From NCBI RefSeq assembly GCF_004359375.1, contig NZ_CP034726.1, forward strand, positions 682,001 to 746,000: a DNA stretch of 64,000 nucleotides, in the 5' to 3' direction. Each line of letters begins with the position of its first letter. Position 1 is the stretch's first letter. The notes below the pieces were generated by a model that was not told where the DNA came from, did not search any database, and saw only the letters and a program-made list of their open reading frames with translations. Position numbers and translations under genes: made by a program. Origin of the DNA: Acetilactobacillus jinshanensis. Its GTDB lineage: Bacteria > Bacillota > Bacilli > Lactobacillales > Lactobacillaceae. Below are positions 6,798-15,327 of this stretch, in pieces.

Positions 6798-8264
6798 TTA
6801 CTTACCTTTAATTTCACTCATGTCTAGACCTAAAGCTTTAGCGACCCGTTCACCGTATTCATGATCGGCATGGTAGAACTGACGAGTTTCTAAGACTTTG
6901 GTGGTGTGACTCTTAACGGTCCCTAAGGTCGATTTAAGAGTTTCAATTAAGCGATCCTGTTCGGCTTTAGGATAAAGTCGATATAATGCACCGGCGGCAG
7001 AATAGTAATCCGGAGCGTAAGTATCGTAAGAATCAGCCTTACCAGAAACGTCGTACGGTTTGATCTTAGCGGCGTGGTCTTCGACCGGCCCGTTTTCACC
7101 ATTCGGTTCGTAGTTGACCTGATGCCCTTGATGTTCGGCCATAAAGCCATCCTGTTCGTAATTAGCGGGATGTTTGACGTTGTGTGGCCGGTTGACCGGT
7201 AAGTTTTCGAAGTTAACACCTAAACGGTAGCGTTCAGCATCCTTATAGGCGAAGAGCCGTCCCTGCAGCAGCTTATCAGGTGATGCTTCAACACCTGGTA
7301 CCAAGTTAGCTGGTGAAAAGGCGGCTTCTTCAACGTCGTCAAAGTAATTGTCAGGATTCTTGTTCAAGGTGAAGTAACCAACTTCGTGTAACGGATAGTC
7401 CTTTTTACTAACGACTTTCGTGACGTCAAAAATATCGTGTTTGTAATGCATACCAGCTTCATAAGGAATGATCTGAACGTAGACCTTCCAGGTCGGGTAG
7501 TTCTTATGAGCAATGGCATCATATAAATCCTTGATAAAGTAGTCAGTATCCTCACCAGCGATCTTAGCAGCCGTTGCGGCAGACATGTTCTTGACGCCTT
7601 GCTGGGTATGGAAATGATATTTGACCCAGTAAACCTGGCCATCTTTATTGACCCACTTAAAGGTATGGCTGCCGTAACCGTTCATATTGCGGTAACTAGC
7701 GGGTAAACCACGGTCACCCATTAGGTAGGTAACCTGATGACAGGATTCTGGTGAATGCGACCAGAAGTCCCACTGCATATCCTGACTACGTAAATGCGTT
7801 TGCGGATCGCGTTTCTGCGAATGAATGAAGTCAGGGAACTTCAACGGGTCATTAATAAAGAAGACCGGCGTGTTATTACCAACGATATCGTAATTACCGT
7901 CACGAGTGTAAAACTTTAAGGCAAAGCCACGAACATCACGGACGGTATCTGGATAACCCGCTTCACCAGCAACTTCAGAGAAACGAGCCATCATCGGTGT
8001 TTTTTTGCCCTTCTTACCATTAAAAATGTCGGCTTTAGTGTACTTACTCATGTCATGAGTCAAGACAAAGACACCCTGGGCACCGGCACCCTTGGCATGA
8101 ACGACTCGTTCTGGAATTCGTTCACGATCAAAATGAGCTAATTTTTCAATTAGTTGATAATCCTGCATGAGAACCGGGCCACGTTTACCAGCCGTCAACG
8201 AATGATTATTGTCAGCCCACGGTTGGCCGGCAGCGGTTCGCAGTGTTTTCTTCTTTTTACTCAT
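6798..8264 (-). CDS. katA: Heme catalase
   Basis: Small-subunit heme catalase of 488 aa, converting H2O2 to water and oxygen. Catalytic His region RERIPERVVHAKGAGA, catalytic Asn in DIVGNNTPVFF, RFSEVAGEAGYPDTVRDVRG near the heme, and the proximal ligand motif RLFAYKDAERYRLG with the heme-binding Tyr are all present, so the enzyme looks intact. Most Lactobacillaceae do not make heme, so activity would depend on heme supplied from outside. Start: ATG behind AAGGTG. Monocistronic, convergent with the 76-aa gene. Confidence 0.95.
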   Translation of the reverse strand: MSKKKKTLRTAAGQPWADNNHSLTAGKRGPVLMQDYQLIEKLAHFDRERIPERVVHAKGAGAQGVFVLTHDMSKYTKADIFNGKKGKKTPMMARFSEVAGEAGYPDTVRDVRGFALKFYTRDGNYDIVGNNTPVFFINDPLKFPDFIHSQKRDPQTHLRSQDMQWDFWSHSPESCHQVTYLMGDRGLPASYRNMNGYGSHTFKWVNKDGQVYWVKYHFHTQQGVKNMSAATAAKIAGEDTDYFIKDLYDAIAHKNYPTWKVYVQIIPYEAGMHYKHDIFDVTKVVSKKDYPLHEVGYFTLNKNPDNYFDDVEEAAFSPANLVPGVEASPDKLLQGRLFAYKDAERYRLGVNFENLPVNRPHNVKHPANYEQDGFMAEHQGHQVNYEPNGENGPVEDHAAKIKPYDVSGKADSYDTYAPDYYSAAGALYRLYPKAEQDRLIETLKSTLGTVKSHTTKVLETRQFYHADHEYGERVAKALGLDMSEIKGK

Positions 8265-8452
8265 ATTTAGATCACACCTTATCCCACAAAATCTGATTTA
8301 TAAACAACATGGACTCTTACGCCTCGCATTTATCATAGATCATCAACATTATAGATGTAAAATCACCTATTTTATGGATAATTCGAAACATTAGCACCTA
8401 AAAATAGTTTATAATAAGGATATACTCTATTTTAATGAATCGGGTAATATAA

Positions 8453-8587
8453 ATGAACGTGATTTATGGTTTTGTTGATTTCATCATTCGGTTAGGTCAG
8501 TTAATCGTGGCTTTTGCGCCCTTTATTTTCGTGGTGTTATTCGTTGCCTTCTTAGCTGAACTAGCCATTAAACACTACCTAGGATAA
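8453..8587 (+). CDS. 44-aa membrane protein, hypothetical
   Basis: MNVIYGFVDFIIRLGQLIVAFAPFIFVVLFVAFLAELAIKHYLG, written here in the pieces MNVIYGFVDFIIRLG, QLIVAFAPFIFVVLFVA and FLAELAIKHYLG. It is almost entirely one or two membrane segments with a short charged tail. TATAAT-like elements occur about 35 and 20 nt upstream; the ribosome site is weak (CGGGTAAT). Unlike the peptide-cassette family, it has no adjacent hairpins. Confidence 0.5.
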   Translation: MNVIYGFVDFIIRLGQLIVAFAPFIFVVLFVAFLAELAIKHYLG

Positions 8588-8668
8588 ACATCTAAAGTTG
8601 CGAAAGTTACTGGAAAAATGCTAAACTAAAGACGTGGCAAATTCTCCCACAATTTACAGCCACGTTAT

Positions 8669-8758
8669 GGAGAGTTACTCAAGTGGCTGAAGAGGACGGT
8701 TTCGAAAACCGTTAGGTGGACTAAAATCCGCGCGGGGGTTCGAATCCCCCACTCTCCA
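8669..8758 (+). tRNA. tRNA-Ser (anticodon CGA)
   Basis: 90-nt cloverleaf with acceptor GGAGAGT/ACTCTCC, anticodon stem ACGGT/ACCGT around loop TTCGAAA, the long variable arm typical of tRNA-Ser, and a T arm with GGTTCGAATCC. It reads UCG codons. No CCA end is encoded in the expected place. A terminator follows. Confidence 0.95.
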
Positions 8759-8766
8759 CTAATCAT

Positions 8767-8803
8767 GATTGAAAGACGTTCATTATTTGAACGTCTTTTT
8801 GTT
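8767..8803 (+). terminator. Terminator after tRNA-Ser
   Basis: AAAGACGTTCA and TGAACGTCTTT inverted repeat with a T run. Confidence 0.8.
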
Positions 8804-8902
8804 TATGTTGCTTTAAATTAGATGAGCTAAATGAAAGCGCTTTTATAAATAATTTGTTATTATTTATATTGTACTTGATTGAAAACGTTTGGAGGAAACC
8901 AT

Positions 8903-9124
8903 ATGAGTACCAACGATAACCAAGTCAATTTAAAGAGCTGTGAAGTTGACGTCCCGATCTCTAAAAAGGCTCAGGATGCTCAATCCGCAGCCGGCATTAA
9001 ATTGTTAAAGGCTAACGAAAAGAAGTATCACTTGAACATTCACGCAATCACTTCAGGTGGTATCAGTACTGATGATGCTGGTAATAACTATGCATCATTC
9101 TACGTTAGCTACCAAAATAAGTAG
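8903..9124 (+). CDS. Small hypothetical protein
   Basis: 73 aa, MSTNDNQVNLKSCEVDV onward, ending ASFYVSYQNK; a single Cys, no membrane segment. The start is placed at the ATG 7 bases after TTGGAGGAAAC; an upstream in-frame TTG at 8879 lies before that ribosome site and is unlikely. Followed by a strong terminator. I do not recognise the family. Confidence 0.7.
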   Translation: MSTNDNQVNLKSCEVDVPISKKAQDAQSAAGIKLLKANEKKYHLNIHAITSGGISTDDAGNNYASFYVSYQNK

Positions 9125-9153
9125 TCAACCATTGATATGAACATCTCCCGTGT

Positions 9154-9185
9154 TAAGTCCGCTAATCAAAGCGGACTTTTTTGTT
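9154..9185 (+). terminator. Terminator after the 73-aa gene
   Basis: AAGTCCGC and GCGGACTT inverted repeat followed by TTTTTTG. Confidence 0.8.
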
Positions 9186-9268
9186 ACTTTGCTCACAAGT
9201 CCCCATGAAACCGGCTAAATCGTGTTAGAATGGGCATTGTTTCATTCAATTATTGGGAGGATCAATAT

Positions 9269-10495
9269 ATGAAAATGACTAAAAACCAGAAGTGGACCTT
9301 GGCGTCCACTTCCGCTGGTAACGGACTGCTGGAAACCGACAGTTCATTCATCTCTTTTGCCATGACACCAATCATCGCCGAGATGCACATTAGTGGAGCC
9401 GAAGGTGGCATGATGATCACCGCTAATGACATCGGGATGTTAATCGGTGCTCTAATTTTTGGGATGTTAGCTGATATCTTCGGTCGAGTTAGAGTCCTGA
9501 CCTACACGATTTTCCTGGCTGCGATTGCGACGACCGGGATGTACTTCGCCCACGGGATCTTCTTTATTTACGTGATGCGTTTTATTGAAGGTCTCGGTGA
9601 CGGTGGTGAATACGGTGCCGGAGTTACTTTAATTGCTGAAAACTTTAAACACCATAAGATCGGAACATTGGAATCGGTCGCCAACAGTATCGGTGAACTA
9701 GGTTCCATTCTGTCGGCATTGATTGCGGCCGTCGTGATTCCACTCTGGGGCTGGCGCACGATGTTCCTGTTCGGTTTAATTCCGGTCGCTTTAGCGTTCA
9801 TTACCCGTAAGAATTTAAACGAAAATCCGGATTTTCTTAAGAACGTTCGAGAAAGACGGCTTCATCATCACCACCGGATCCCGAACTTGAAACGATTATT
9901 TGAGACACCCAAAATCGCTTGGCAAACCATCGCCATCATGATCATGGCAATGGTCGAAGAAGCTGGCTACGATGGCTTATTGAGTTGGTTACCGTCCATG
10001 ATGCAGAAACAGCTGCACGTTAGCGTTACTGATTCGTCATTGTGGACAATCGCCACGGTCATCGGGGTTGGTGCCGGTGCAATTGCCTTCGGAAAGTTAA
10101 TGGACGCGAAAGGTGCTCGATTTGCCTTTACTACGTTCTTTATCGCCTCGGCAATCTCCGTTTACGCCATCCCGATGTCGTTCAATGCGATCACGTTAAT
10201 CATCGCCGCCACGATCGTCGGTTTCTTCGTTACCGCAACCTACAGTGGCTACGGAGTCGTAATTAGTCGCCTCTATCCAATGGACATTCGGGCAACTGCC
10301 AACAGCTTTATCGAAAACATGGGAACGTTGTTCGGTGGCTTTGCACCGATGGCGATCGGTTTCATGATGCAGTATTCCAGCATCAAGATGATTATGCTAA
10401 TGTTATCGTTAATGTTTATCTTGAGTCTGGTTGTCATGCTATCAATTCCAAACTTAAAGAAGTTAAGCATTAAAGAAGCGGCCGAAAAAGCTTAA
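9269..10495 (+). CDS. MFS transporter (sugar or organic-acid symporter type)
   Basis: 408 aa with about 12 membrane segments. The loop 2-3 motif of MFS carriers is visible (GALIFGMLADIFGRVRVL), and GDGGEYGAGVTLIAE matches the metabolite:H+ symporter group. Substrate cannot be read from the sequence. Start: ATG behind GGGAGGATCAATAT; an upstream GTG in frame at 9230 lacks a ribosome site. It stands alone between a terminator and the peptide cassette promoter. Confidence 0.85.
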   Translation: MKMTKNQKWTLASTSAGNGLLETDSSFISFAMTPIIAEMHISGAEGGMMITANDIGMLIGALIFGMLADIFGRVRVLTYTIFLAAIATTGMYFAHGIFFIYVMRFIEGLGDGGEYGAGVTLIAENFKHHKIGTLESVANSIGELGSILSALIAAVVIPLWGWRTMFLFGLIPVALAFITRKNLNENPDFLKNVRERRLHHHHRIPNLKRLFETPKIAWQTIAIMIMAMVEEAGYDGLLSWLPSMMQKQLHVSVTDSSLWTIATVIGVGAGAIAFGKLMDAKGARFAFTTFFIASAISVYAIPMSFNAITLIIAATIVGFFVTATYSGYGVVISRLYPMDIRATANSFIENMGTLFGGFAPMAIGFMMQYSSIKMIMLMLSLMFILSLVVMLSIPNLKKLSIKEAAEKA

Positions 10496-10519
10496 CCATC
10501 AAACATTAAGATAATTACA

Positions 10520-10556
10520 TCAAAAGTCAGATTTATAAAAATCTGGCTTTTTTGTT
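10520..10556 (+). terminator. Terminator after the MFS gene
   Basis: AAAGTCAGATTT and AAATCTGGCTTT inverted repeat followed by a T run. Confidence 0.75.
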
Positions 10557-10564
10557 TCTTTACC

Positions 10565-10592
10565 TTGACACATGTTCAATTAATGTTATATT
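10565..10592 (+). promoter_or_regulatory. Promoter of peptide cassette copy 2
   Basis: TTGACA (10565-10570), a 16-nt spacer and TATATT (10587-10592) preceded by TGT (extended -10). Same spacing and TGT as copy 1; the region down to the start codon (TATATCGAAAGAAGGT) is also conserved. Confidence 0.8.
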
Positions 10593-10633
10593 GATAACCG
10601 TAAAGTTAAGTATATCGAAAGAAGGTCAGTCTG

Positions 10634-10753
10634 ATGCAACAGACTTGTTCGGAAATGCTGAATAAGTTTAGTCGACAATCACAGATTATTACAGTCATTG
10701 CGATTATTATTATTGCGATTATTGCGATTTTAATTATCACTTTGACTGTGTGA
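10634..10753 (+). CDS. 39-aa hydrophobic peptide, cassette copy 2
   Basis: Reads MQQTCSEMLNKFSRQSQIIT, then an Ile/Ala-rich membrane-like stretch ending in TLTV. Homologous to the peptide at 5731-5850: MQ, a Cys at position 5, LNK and QSQII are shared. Start: ATG behind GAAAGAAGGTCAGTCTG. The hydrophobic half is built from repeats of GCGATTATT-like codons. It is followed by hairpins A and B, terminator C and an oppA paralogue, as in copy 1. Function unknown; see findings. Confidence 0.75.
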   Translation: MQQTCSEMLNKFSRQSQIITVIAIIIIAIIAILIITLTV

Positions 10754-10763
10754 ATAATTTGTG
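10680..10763 (+). other. Hairpin A of peptide cassette copy 2
   Basis: CACAGATTATTACAGTC (10680-10696) pairs with GACTGTGTGAATAATTTGTG (10744-10763): 6 bp, GTG bulge, 6 bp, G-U, 4 bp. Relative to copy 1 the second pair changes from U-A to A-U on both arms, a compensatory substitution. Confidence 0.7.
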
Positions 10764-10793
10764 GCTGTTGTTTTGGTTGCATCGGAAAATGTT

Positions 10794-10821
10794 CACACAG
10801 GGGCAAAATCTAAACTGTGTG
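10794..10821 (+). other. Hairpin B of peptide cassette copy 2
   Basis: CACACAG and CTGTGTG enclose GGGCAAAATCTAAA. Loop AAATCTAAAC is a perfect 10-nt complement of GTTTAGATTT in the loop of terminator C. The stem is shorter than in copy 1 but the loop sequence is nearly identical. Confidence 0.7.
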
Positions 10822-10862
10822 GATATGATCTGGAACGTTAATTTTGAATTTCATTAAAAATG

Positions 10863-10900
10863 GTCCTCACGGTTTAGATTTCAAATCGTGAGGATTTTTT
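10863..10900 (+). terminator. Terminator C of peptide cassette copy 2
   Basis: TCCTCACG and CGTGAGGA stem, loop with GTTTAGATTTC, then TTTTTT. Lies between the peptide and oppA. Confidence 0.87.
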
Positions 10901-10934
10901 CATGCCTCCTTTCTATTTCTAGGAAGGTGATTAG

Positions 10935-10976
10935 ATGAAAGTTGCGATTATGCATTATAAAAAATGTCGTCGTTGA
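10935..10976 (+). CDS. Possible 13-codon leader ORF before oppA copy 2
   Basis: ATG behind AGGAAGGTGATTAG reads MKVAIMHYKKCRR and stops 35 bases before the oppA start. The ribosome site is good, but copy 1 has no equivalent, so this may be chance. Confidence 0.25.
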   Translation: MKVAIMHYKKCRR

Positions 10977-11011
10977 ATAATTAGTCTAAATTTTTGATGG
11001 AGTGAAAATTA

Positions 11012-12805
11012 ATGAATCGATATAAAAAGATGTTAGCAATGGGCGTTGTCCTATTATCAATGGCAGGCTTAGCTGCTTGTTCCAATAGTGCAAACGGAAC
11101 TAACAAACACGTTCATTTATCTGAAACCGCGAATTTAAGTAAAAAGCCAACCAAGGCCGGTGATAAAAGTGGCCTGAACGTTGCCGAAGTTAGTGATTCA
11201 CCGTTCTCAGGAATTACTTCGCCTGAATTAATGGATAATGGTGAAGATCTCGATATGTTCGCCCCCGGTGGTAACGATAATATGTTCAACCAGAACAATC
11301 ATTATGAAGTTACCAAGGGCGGCCTAGCTAACTTAAAGTTAAACAAGAAGAACAACACCGCTACTATCACTTTACGTAAAAACGCTAAATGGTCAAACGG
11401 TATGAAGGTCACCGCTAAAGATGTTGAATATCCATACGAAGTCATCGCCAATAAGGACAGTAAGTCGCAGTCTTACAGTGATGTTTTAAACGACATTAAA
11501 GGCTTGTCAGCTTACCATAACGGTAAAGCTAAGACCATTTCCGGAATCACCTTCCCAGATGGTCCTAAGGGCCGCAAGACCGTAATTCATTACAATCACC
11601 TAACTCCAGGCATGAAGTACAACGGTAATGACTACATGAACGGTACCGTTGAACCATACGAATATCTAAAGAACGTGCCAATCAGCAAGTTAGCTTCTTC
11701 ACCACAGGTCCGTAAGCACCCACTCTTCGTTGGCCCTTACAAGATGAGTAAAGAAGTTGATGGTGAATCAACCAGCTGGGTACCCAATAAGTATTACTGG
11801 GGCAAGAAACCAAATATCAAACGAGTCCATATCCAAGTCGTTTCGACCAGTAACTTTGCCGAAGCCATGAAGACCAAGAAGTATGATTTTGCTAGTGGTA
11901 CCTATGGTGCTTTCTCAGACTTCCCTCACGTCAAGAATTTAAAGGACTACACCACCGTTGGTAAACCATTCTTAGCCTATGGTAACTACGGCTTTAACGT
12001 TGGTTATCAGAATAAGAAAGGCAATACCGTTGAATACAAGCACGGTAAGATGAGCAACCCTAGCTTACGTCGTGCCATGATGTACGCACTTAACTTGAAC
12101 ATGGTCTACAAGAAATTTGGCTACGGTTTAAAGTACCGTGCTAATACCTTAGTTCCACCGATTTATGGTAAATACCATGCTTCTTATAAGTCTCAGCCAG
12201 GCTTCCCTTACAACATGAAGAAAGCTAGACAGTTACTTAAGAATGCTGGCTATAAGAAGCGTCATGGCAGCAAGTGGTTATCTCAACCCAACGGTAAACC
12301 GTTAACGATTCACTTAGGTGCCATGTCAGGTAGTTCCGTTGGTAACGCTCAATCTGAATATATGCTACAGCAATGGCGTAAGTTGGGCTTAAACGCTAAA
12401 TACACTAATGGCAAGCCAATGGAAATGAATAGTTACTACGCTTACCTATCCAAGCCGAAACAGAAAGCCATGGATGTCTTCGAATCCGCATTCGAAATCA
12501 ATGCTGATCCATCCGAAGGTGGCATGTACGGACCAGGTGCTGCTGAAAACTATTCTCACTTCGCATCTAAAGAAAACAACAAGCTACTGACCGAAATGGA
12601 CAGCAAGAAAGCCTTTAACCTTAAGTACCGTGTCAAGGTATTTAAGAAGTGGCAGAAGTACATGAATAAAGAAGCCGCAGTCGTTCCTGATGATTATATG
12701 ACCATCTGGACACCAGTTAATCACCGTGTCACTGGTTTCAACTATTCACCAGGTGCTAATCAATTCTGGAGTAACTTGGGCTTAAACGCCACAAGCGAAA
12801 AATAA
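11012..12805 (+). CDS. Oligopeptide ABC transporter substrate-binding lipoprotein (OppA family), copy 2
   Basis: 597 aa paralogue of the protein at 3652-5442. Lipoprotein signal MNRYKKMLAMGVVLLSMAG followed by LAACSNSANGTNKH; AKWSNGMKVTAKDVEYPYEV, LFVGPYKMSKEVDGESTSW, PNKYYWGKKPNIKR and RRAMMYALNLN are shared. Both proteins begin nearly identically and differ more in the ligand-binding core, as expected for paralogues with different peptide preference. No permease or ATPase genes are adjacent. The next genes, PepX and an S9 peptidase on the same strand, would break down imported peptides. Start: ATG behind GGAGTG. Preceded by the peptide cassette. Confidence 0.92.
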   Translation: MNRYKKMLAMGVVLLSMAGLAACSNSANGTNKHVHLSETANLSKKPTKAGDKSGLNVAEVSDSPFSGITSPELMDNGEDLDMFAPGGNDNMFNQNNHYEVTKGGLANLKLNKKNNTATITLRKNAKWSNGMKVTAKDVEYPYEVIANKDSKSQSYSDVLNDIKGLSAYHNGKAKTISGITFPDGPKGRKTVIHYNHLTPGMKYNGNDYMNGTVEPYEYLKNVPISKLASSPQVRKHPLFVGPYKMSKEVDGESTSWVPNKYYWGKKPNIKRVHIQVVSTSNFAEAMKTKKYDFASGTYGAFSDFPHVKNLKDYTTVGKPFLAYGNYGFNVGYQNKKGNTVEYKHGKMSNPSLRRAMMYALNLNMVYKKFGYGLKYRANTLVPPIYGKYHASYKSQPGFPYNMKKARQLLKNAGYKKRHGSKWLSQPNGKPLTIHLGAMSGSSVGNAQSEYMLQQWRKLGLNAKYTNGKPMEMNSYYAYLSKPKQKAMDVFESAFEINADPSEGGMYGPGAAENYSHFASKENNKLLTEMDSKKAFNLKYRVKVFKKWQKYMNKEAAVVPDDYMTIWTPVNHRVTGFNYSPGANQFWSNLGLNATSEK

Positions 12806-12829
12806 TTCATTTTATAACATCATCAAATT

Positions 12830-12865
12830 AGTCTAAAGTCTTAAGTATGGGCTTTAGACTTTTTG
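12830..12865 (+). terminator. Terminator between oppA copy 2 and pepX
   Basis: AGTCTAAAG and CTTTAGACT inverted repeat followed by TTTTTG. Confidence 0.75.
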
Positions 12866-12894
12866 TTTACTGAACAATATAAGGAGATCATAAA

Positions 12895-15312
12895 ATGAAA
12901 GATCATCAATTCGCTCTCAAGCCGACTAAATGTAATGAAATGGTTAAAGAATTAAAAACAATTCATTTTTATAATGATCAATTAGCTAAATTGAAACCCA
13001 CTAAATTATTAAAGACTTTACTAATGAAGGCCTTTGCGAATGAACACAGCCACACCATGAAAATGGTCCGTTTACATGATCTAATGGCGACACCCACCGT
13101 TGCGGCAGATGACTATTTAGCTCATCACGATGATGTTTCGTTCAACGTCTTCTATAACATCGCCCTATGCATGTTACATTTCGACGTTGACTTAGATTTC
13201 CAATTATCAGATCCACTTAAGGGATTGAAGAAGAGCAACATGCCCTACTTAAAGCCACTAGATCCTAAATCAATGACGACTAAGGAAATCTTTGAAGCTT
13301 GGTACCTATTATTATGTACCCACACCAAAAAGTGCCAGACCTTATTGGAAGAATTAGCCAGTGCCGGTTATTATAAACAATTTAATGATTTACCTAAGCC
13401 GTTATTCTTTAACGGTAAAGCTCAGCCTGTCTTTGACACTAGTGATTTTATCCACGACATCGTCTACGTTGAAGCACCGTTAGATACTGATCATGATGGC
13501 AAACGGGATCTCTTAAGGACCGACGTTATTCGCCCACGAGAAACTGAAGATGGCCTAAAAGTTCCGACCGTTTTCACACCCAGCACCTATAATCTAGGCA
13601 CCAACGACCGTCTCGATCTCAAAATGATTCACAATGTTAACGTCCCATTAAAACATAAGCAGCCCAATAACTACACCTACAAAGACGTTACGACTCATTT
13701 TGATCCAACTAAAAACATCCCAGCACCCCGTAAAATCAAAAAGACAACTAAGAAAGCTGAAGCTAGCAGCTACGATGACGGCTGGACTTACAACTTAAAT
13801 AACTACTTTCTAGCCCGTGGCTTTGCGGTTGTCTATTCATCGGGCGTTGGGACCTATGATTCACAGGGCTTACGTGATACTGGTGCCCGTTCCGAAGTGG
13901 ACAGCACCAAAGCCGTGATCGAATGGTTAGCAGGCAACCGCACGGCCTTTACCAATCCTGTGGATCAGATTGCCATCCCCGCTTGGTGGTCCAATCACCA
14001 CGTTGGCATGACCGGTCGTTCCTACTTGGGTACCCTGACCGAAGCGGTCGCTGGAACCGGTGTTAAGGGCTTAAACGCCTGCATCGTCGAAGCCGGAATC
14101 TCTAATTACTATGACTACTACCGTGACACCGGTCTAGTCATTGGTGGTGAAGATTGTGACGTCCTCGGTGAATTCACCTTTAGCCGTCGGAAAGGCGTCG
14201 GTGACTATCATCGCATCAAGCCAAAGTGGCACAAACAGTTAAAGTACATGCTGAAGGGCGAAGACCGGAAGACCGGAAATTATAACAAATTCTGGGATAA
14301 TCGGAATTACTTAAAGAACGTGCATAACGTTAAAGCTGGGATGTTGATAGTCCACGGTTTGAACGACTGGAACGTTAAGCCCCGGAACGCCTGGAATTTG
14401 TGGCAACACCTGCAGAACGTACCGACTGACAAGAAAATCGTTCTTCATCAGGGTCAGCACATCTACATCAATAACTTACAGTCGATCGACTTCACGGATA
14501 TGGCTAACCTCTGGTTCAGTAATAAACTTTATGGTGCCGACAATCACGCCAACCAAGTCATACCGACCGTAATGGTTCAGGACAACACCAAGCCTGAGAC
14601 CTGGCATACGTATGGCAACTGGGGTCACACTGGTCATCAGGTCACCTATCGATTTAATGACCATCAGTTAGATCCTAAGCAATCATCCTCTCAGCCGTTA
14701 TCCTTTAAAGATCATCTGGATAAAAAGCATTTTGATCACTATTGTCACTGGCATGACGACTGGCACCATGATACCTTCAGCAGTAAACCAAGTCCGATGT
14801 CCCATAACCGCTTATTGTTCAAGAGTGCTCCACTTAAACACGATCTAGTTGTTGACGGTGTCGTTCACTTGAAACTACGGGTCAAGAGCAGTGCTAACGT
14901 CGGTCTTCTAACCGCATTCTTAGTTGATTATGGCAAGATGAAGCGTTTAACCAAGACTCCGCAGATTTTACAACCGCAACGGGTTACCCTCACCTATCAT
15001 TGGCAGCAAGCCAATATCAAAGATTTCATGAAGCAGGAAAACTACACACCATTCAAGAAGATCGTTACGGCTCATTTAAACATGCAAAATCGCGAAAATT
15101 GTTACAAAGTTGACGATTTAAAACCAAATCAGTATGTTGACGTTGATCTACAGTTCCAGCCAACGTTTTTCCACTTCCTACCGAAGCATCGGGTTGGCTT
15201 AGCCGTTTGTGCGACCGATTTTATTTGGACCCAGCGTGGCAACCAGAAGATTACCTATACTCTTGATCCAAAGCATTGCGAATTAATCTTACCGACGTAC
15301 GAAAAGAAGTAA
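12895..15312 (+). CDS. pepX: X-prolyl dipeptidyl aminopeptidase
   Basis: 805 aa, the usual size for lactic acid bacterial PepX, a cytoplasmic S15 serine peptidase releasing X-Pro dipeptides. The catalytic Ser is in GRSYLG (Ser376), the Asp in GLNDW (about Asp491) and the His in HQGQHIYI (about His522). The N-terminal helical domain, the alpha/beta hydrolase core (DVIRPRETEDG, YSSGVGTYDSQG) and the C-terminal beta-rich region are all present. Start: ATG behind AAGGAG. The next peptidase begins 15 bases after the stop, so the two form an operon for proline-rich peptides, with OppA just upstream. Confidence 0.95.
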   Translation: MKDHQFALKPTKCNEMVKELKTIHFYNDQLAKLKPTKLLKTLLMKAFANEHSHTMKMVRLHDLMATPTVAADDYLAHHDDVSFNVFYNIALCMLHFDVDLDFQLSDPLKGLKKSNMPYLKPLDPKSMTTKEIFEAWYLLLCTHTKKCQTLLEELASAGYYKQFNDLPKPLFFNGKAQPVFDTSDFIHDIVYVEAPLDTDHDGKRDLLRTDVIRPRETEDGLKVPTVFTPSTYNLGTNDRLDLKMIHNVNVPLKHKQPNNYTYKDVTTHFDPTKNIPAPRKIKKTTKKAEASSYDDGWTYNLNNYFLARGFAVVYSSGVGTYDSQGLRDTGARSEVDSTKAVIEWLAGNRTAFTNPVDQIAIPAWWSNHHVGMTGRSYLGTLTEAVAGTGVKGLNACIVEAGISNYYDYYRDTGLVIGGEDCDVLGEFTFSRRKGVGDYHRIKPKWHKQLKYMLKGEDRKTGNYNKFWDNRNYLKNVHNVKAGMLIVHGLNDWNVKPRNAWNLWQHLQNVPTDKKIVLHQGQHIYINNLQSIDFTDMANLWFSNKLYGADNHANQVIPTVMVQDNTKPETWHTYGNWGHTGHQVTYRFNDHQLDPKQSSSQPLSFKDHLDKKHFDHYCHWHDDWHHDTFSSKPSPMSHNRLLFKSAPLKHDLVVDGVVHLKLRVKSSANVGLLTAFLVDYGKMKRLTKTPQILQPQRVTLTYHWQQANIKDFMKQENYTPFKKIVTAHLNMQNRENCYKVDDLKPNQYVDVDLQFQPTFFHFLPKHRVGLAVCATDFIWTQRGNQKITYTLDPKHCELILPTYEKK

Positions 15313-15327
15313 TTAGGAGGTCTTATT

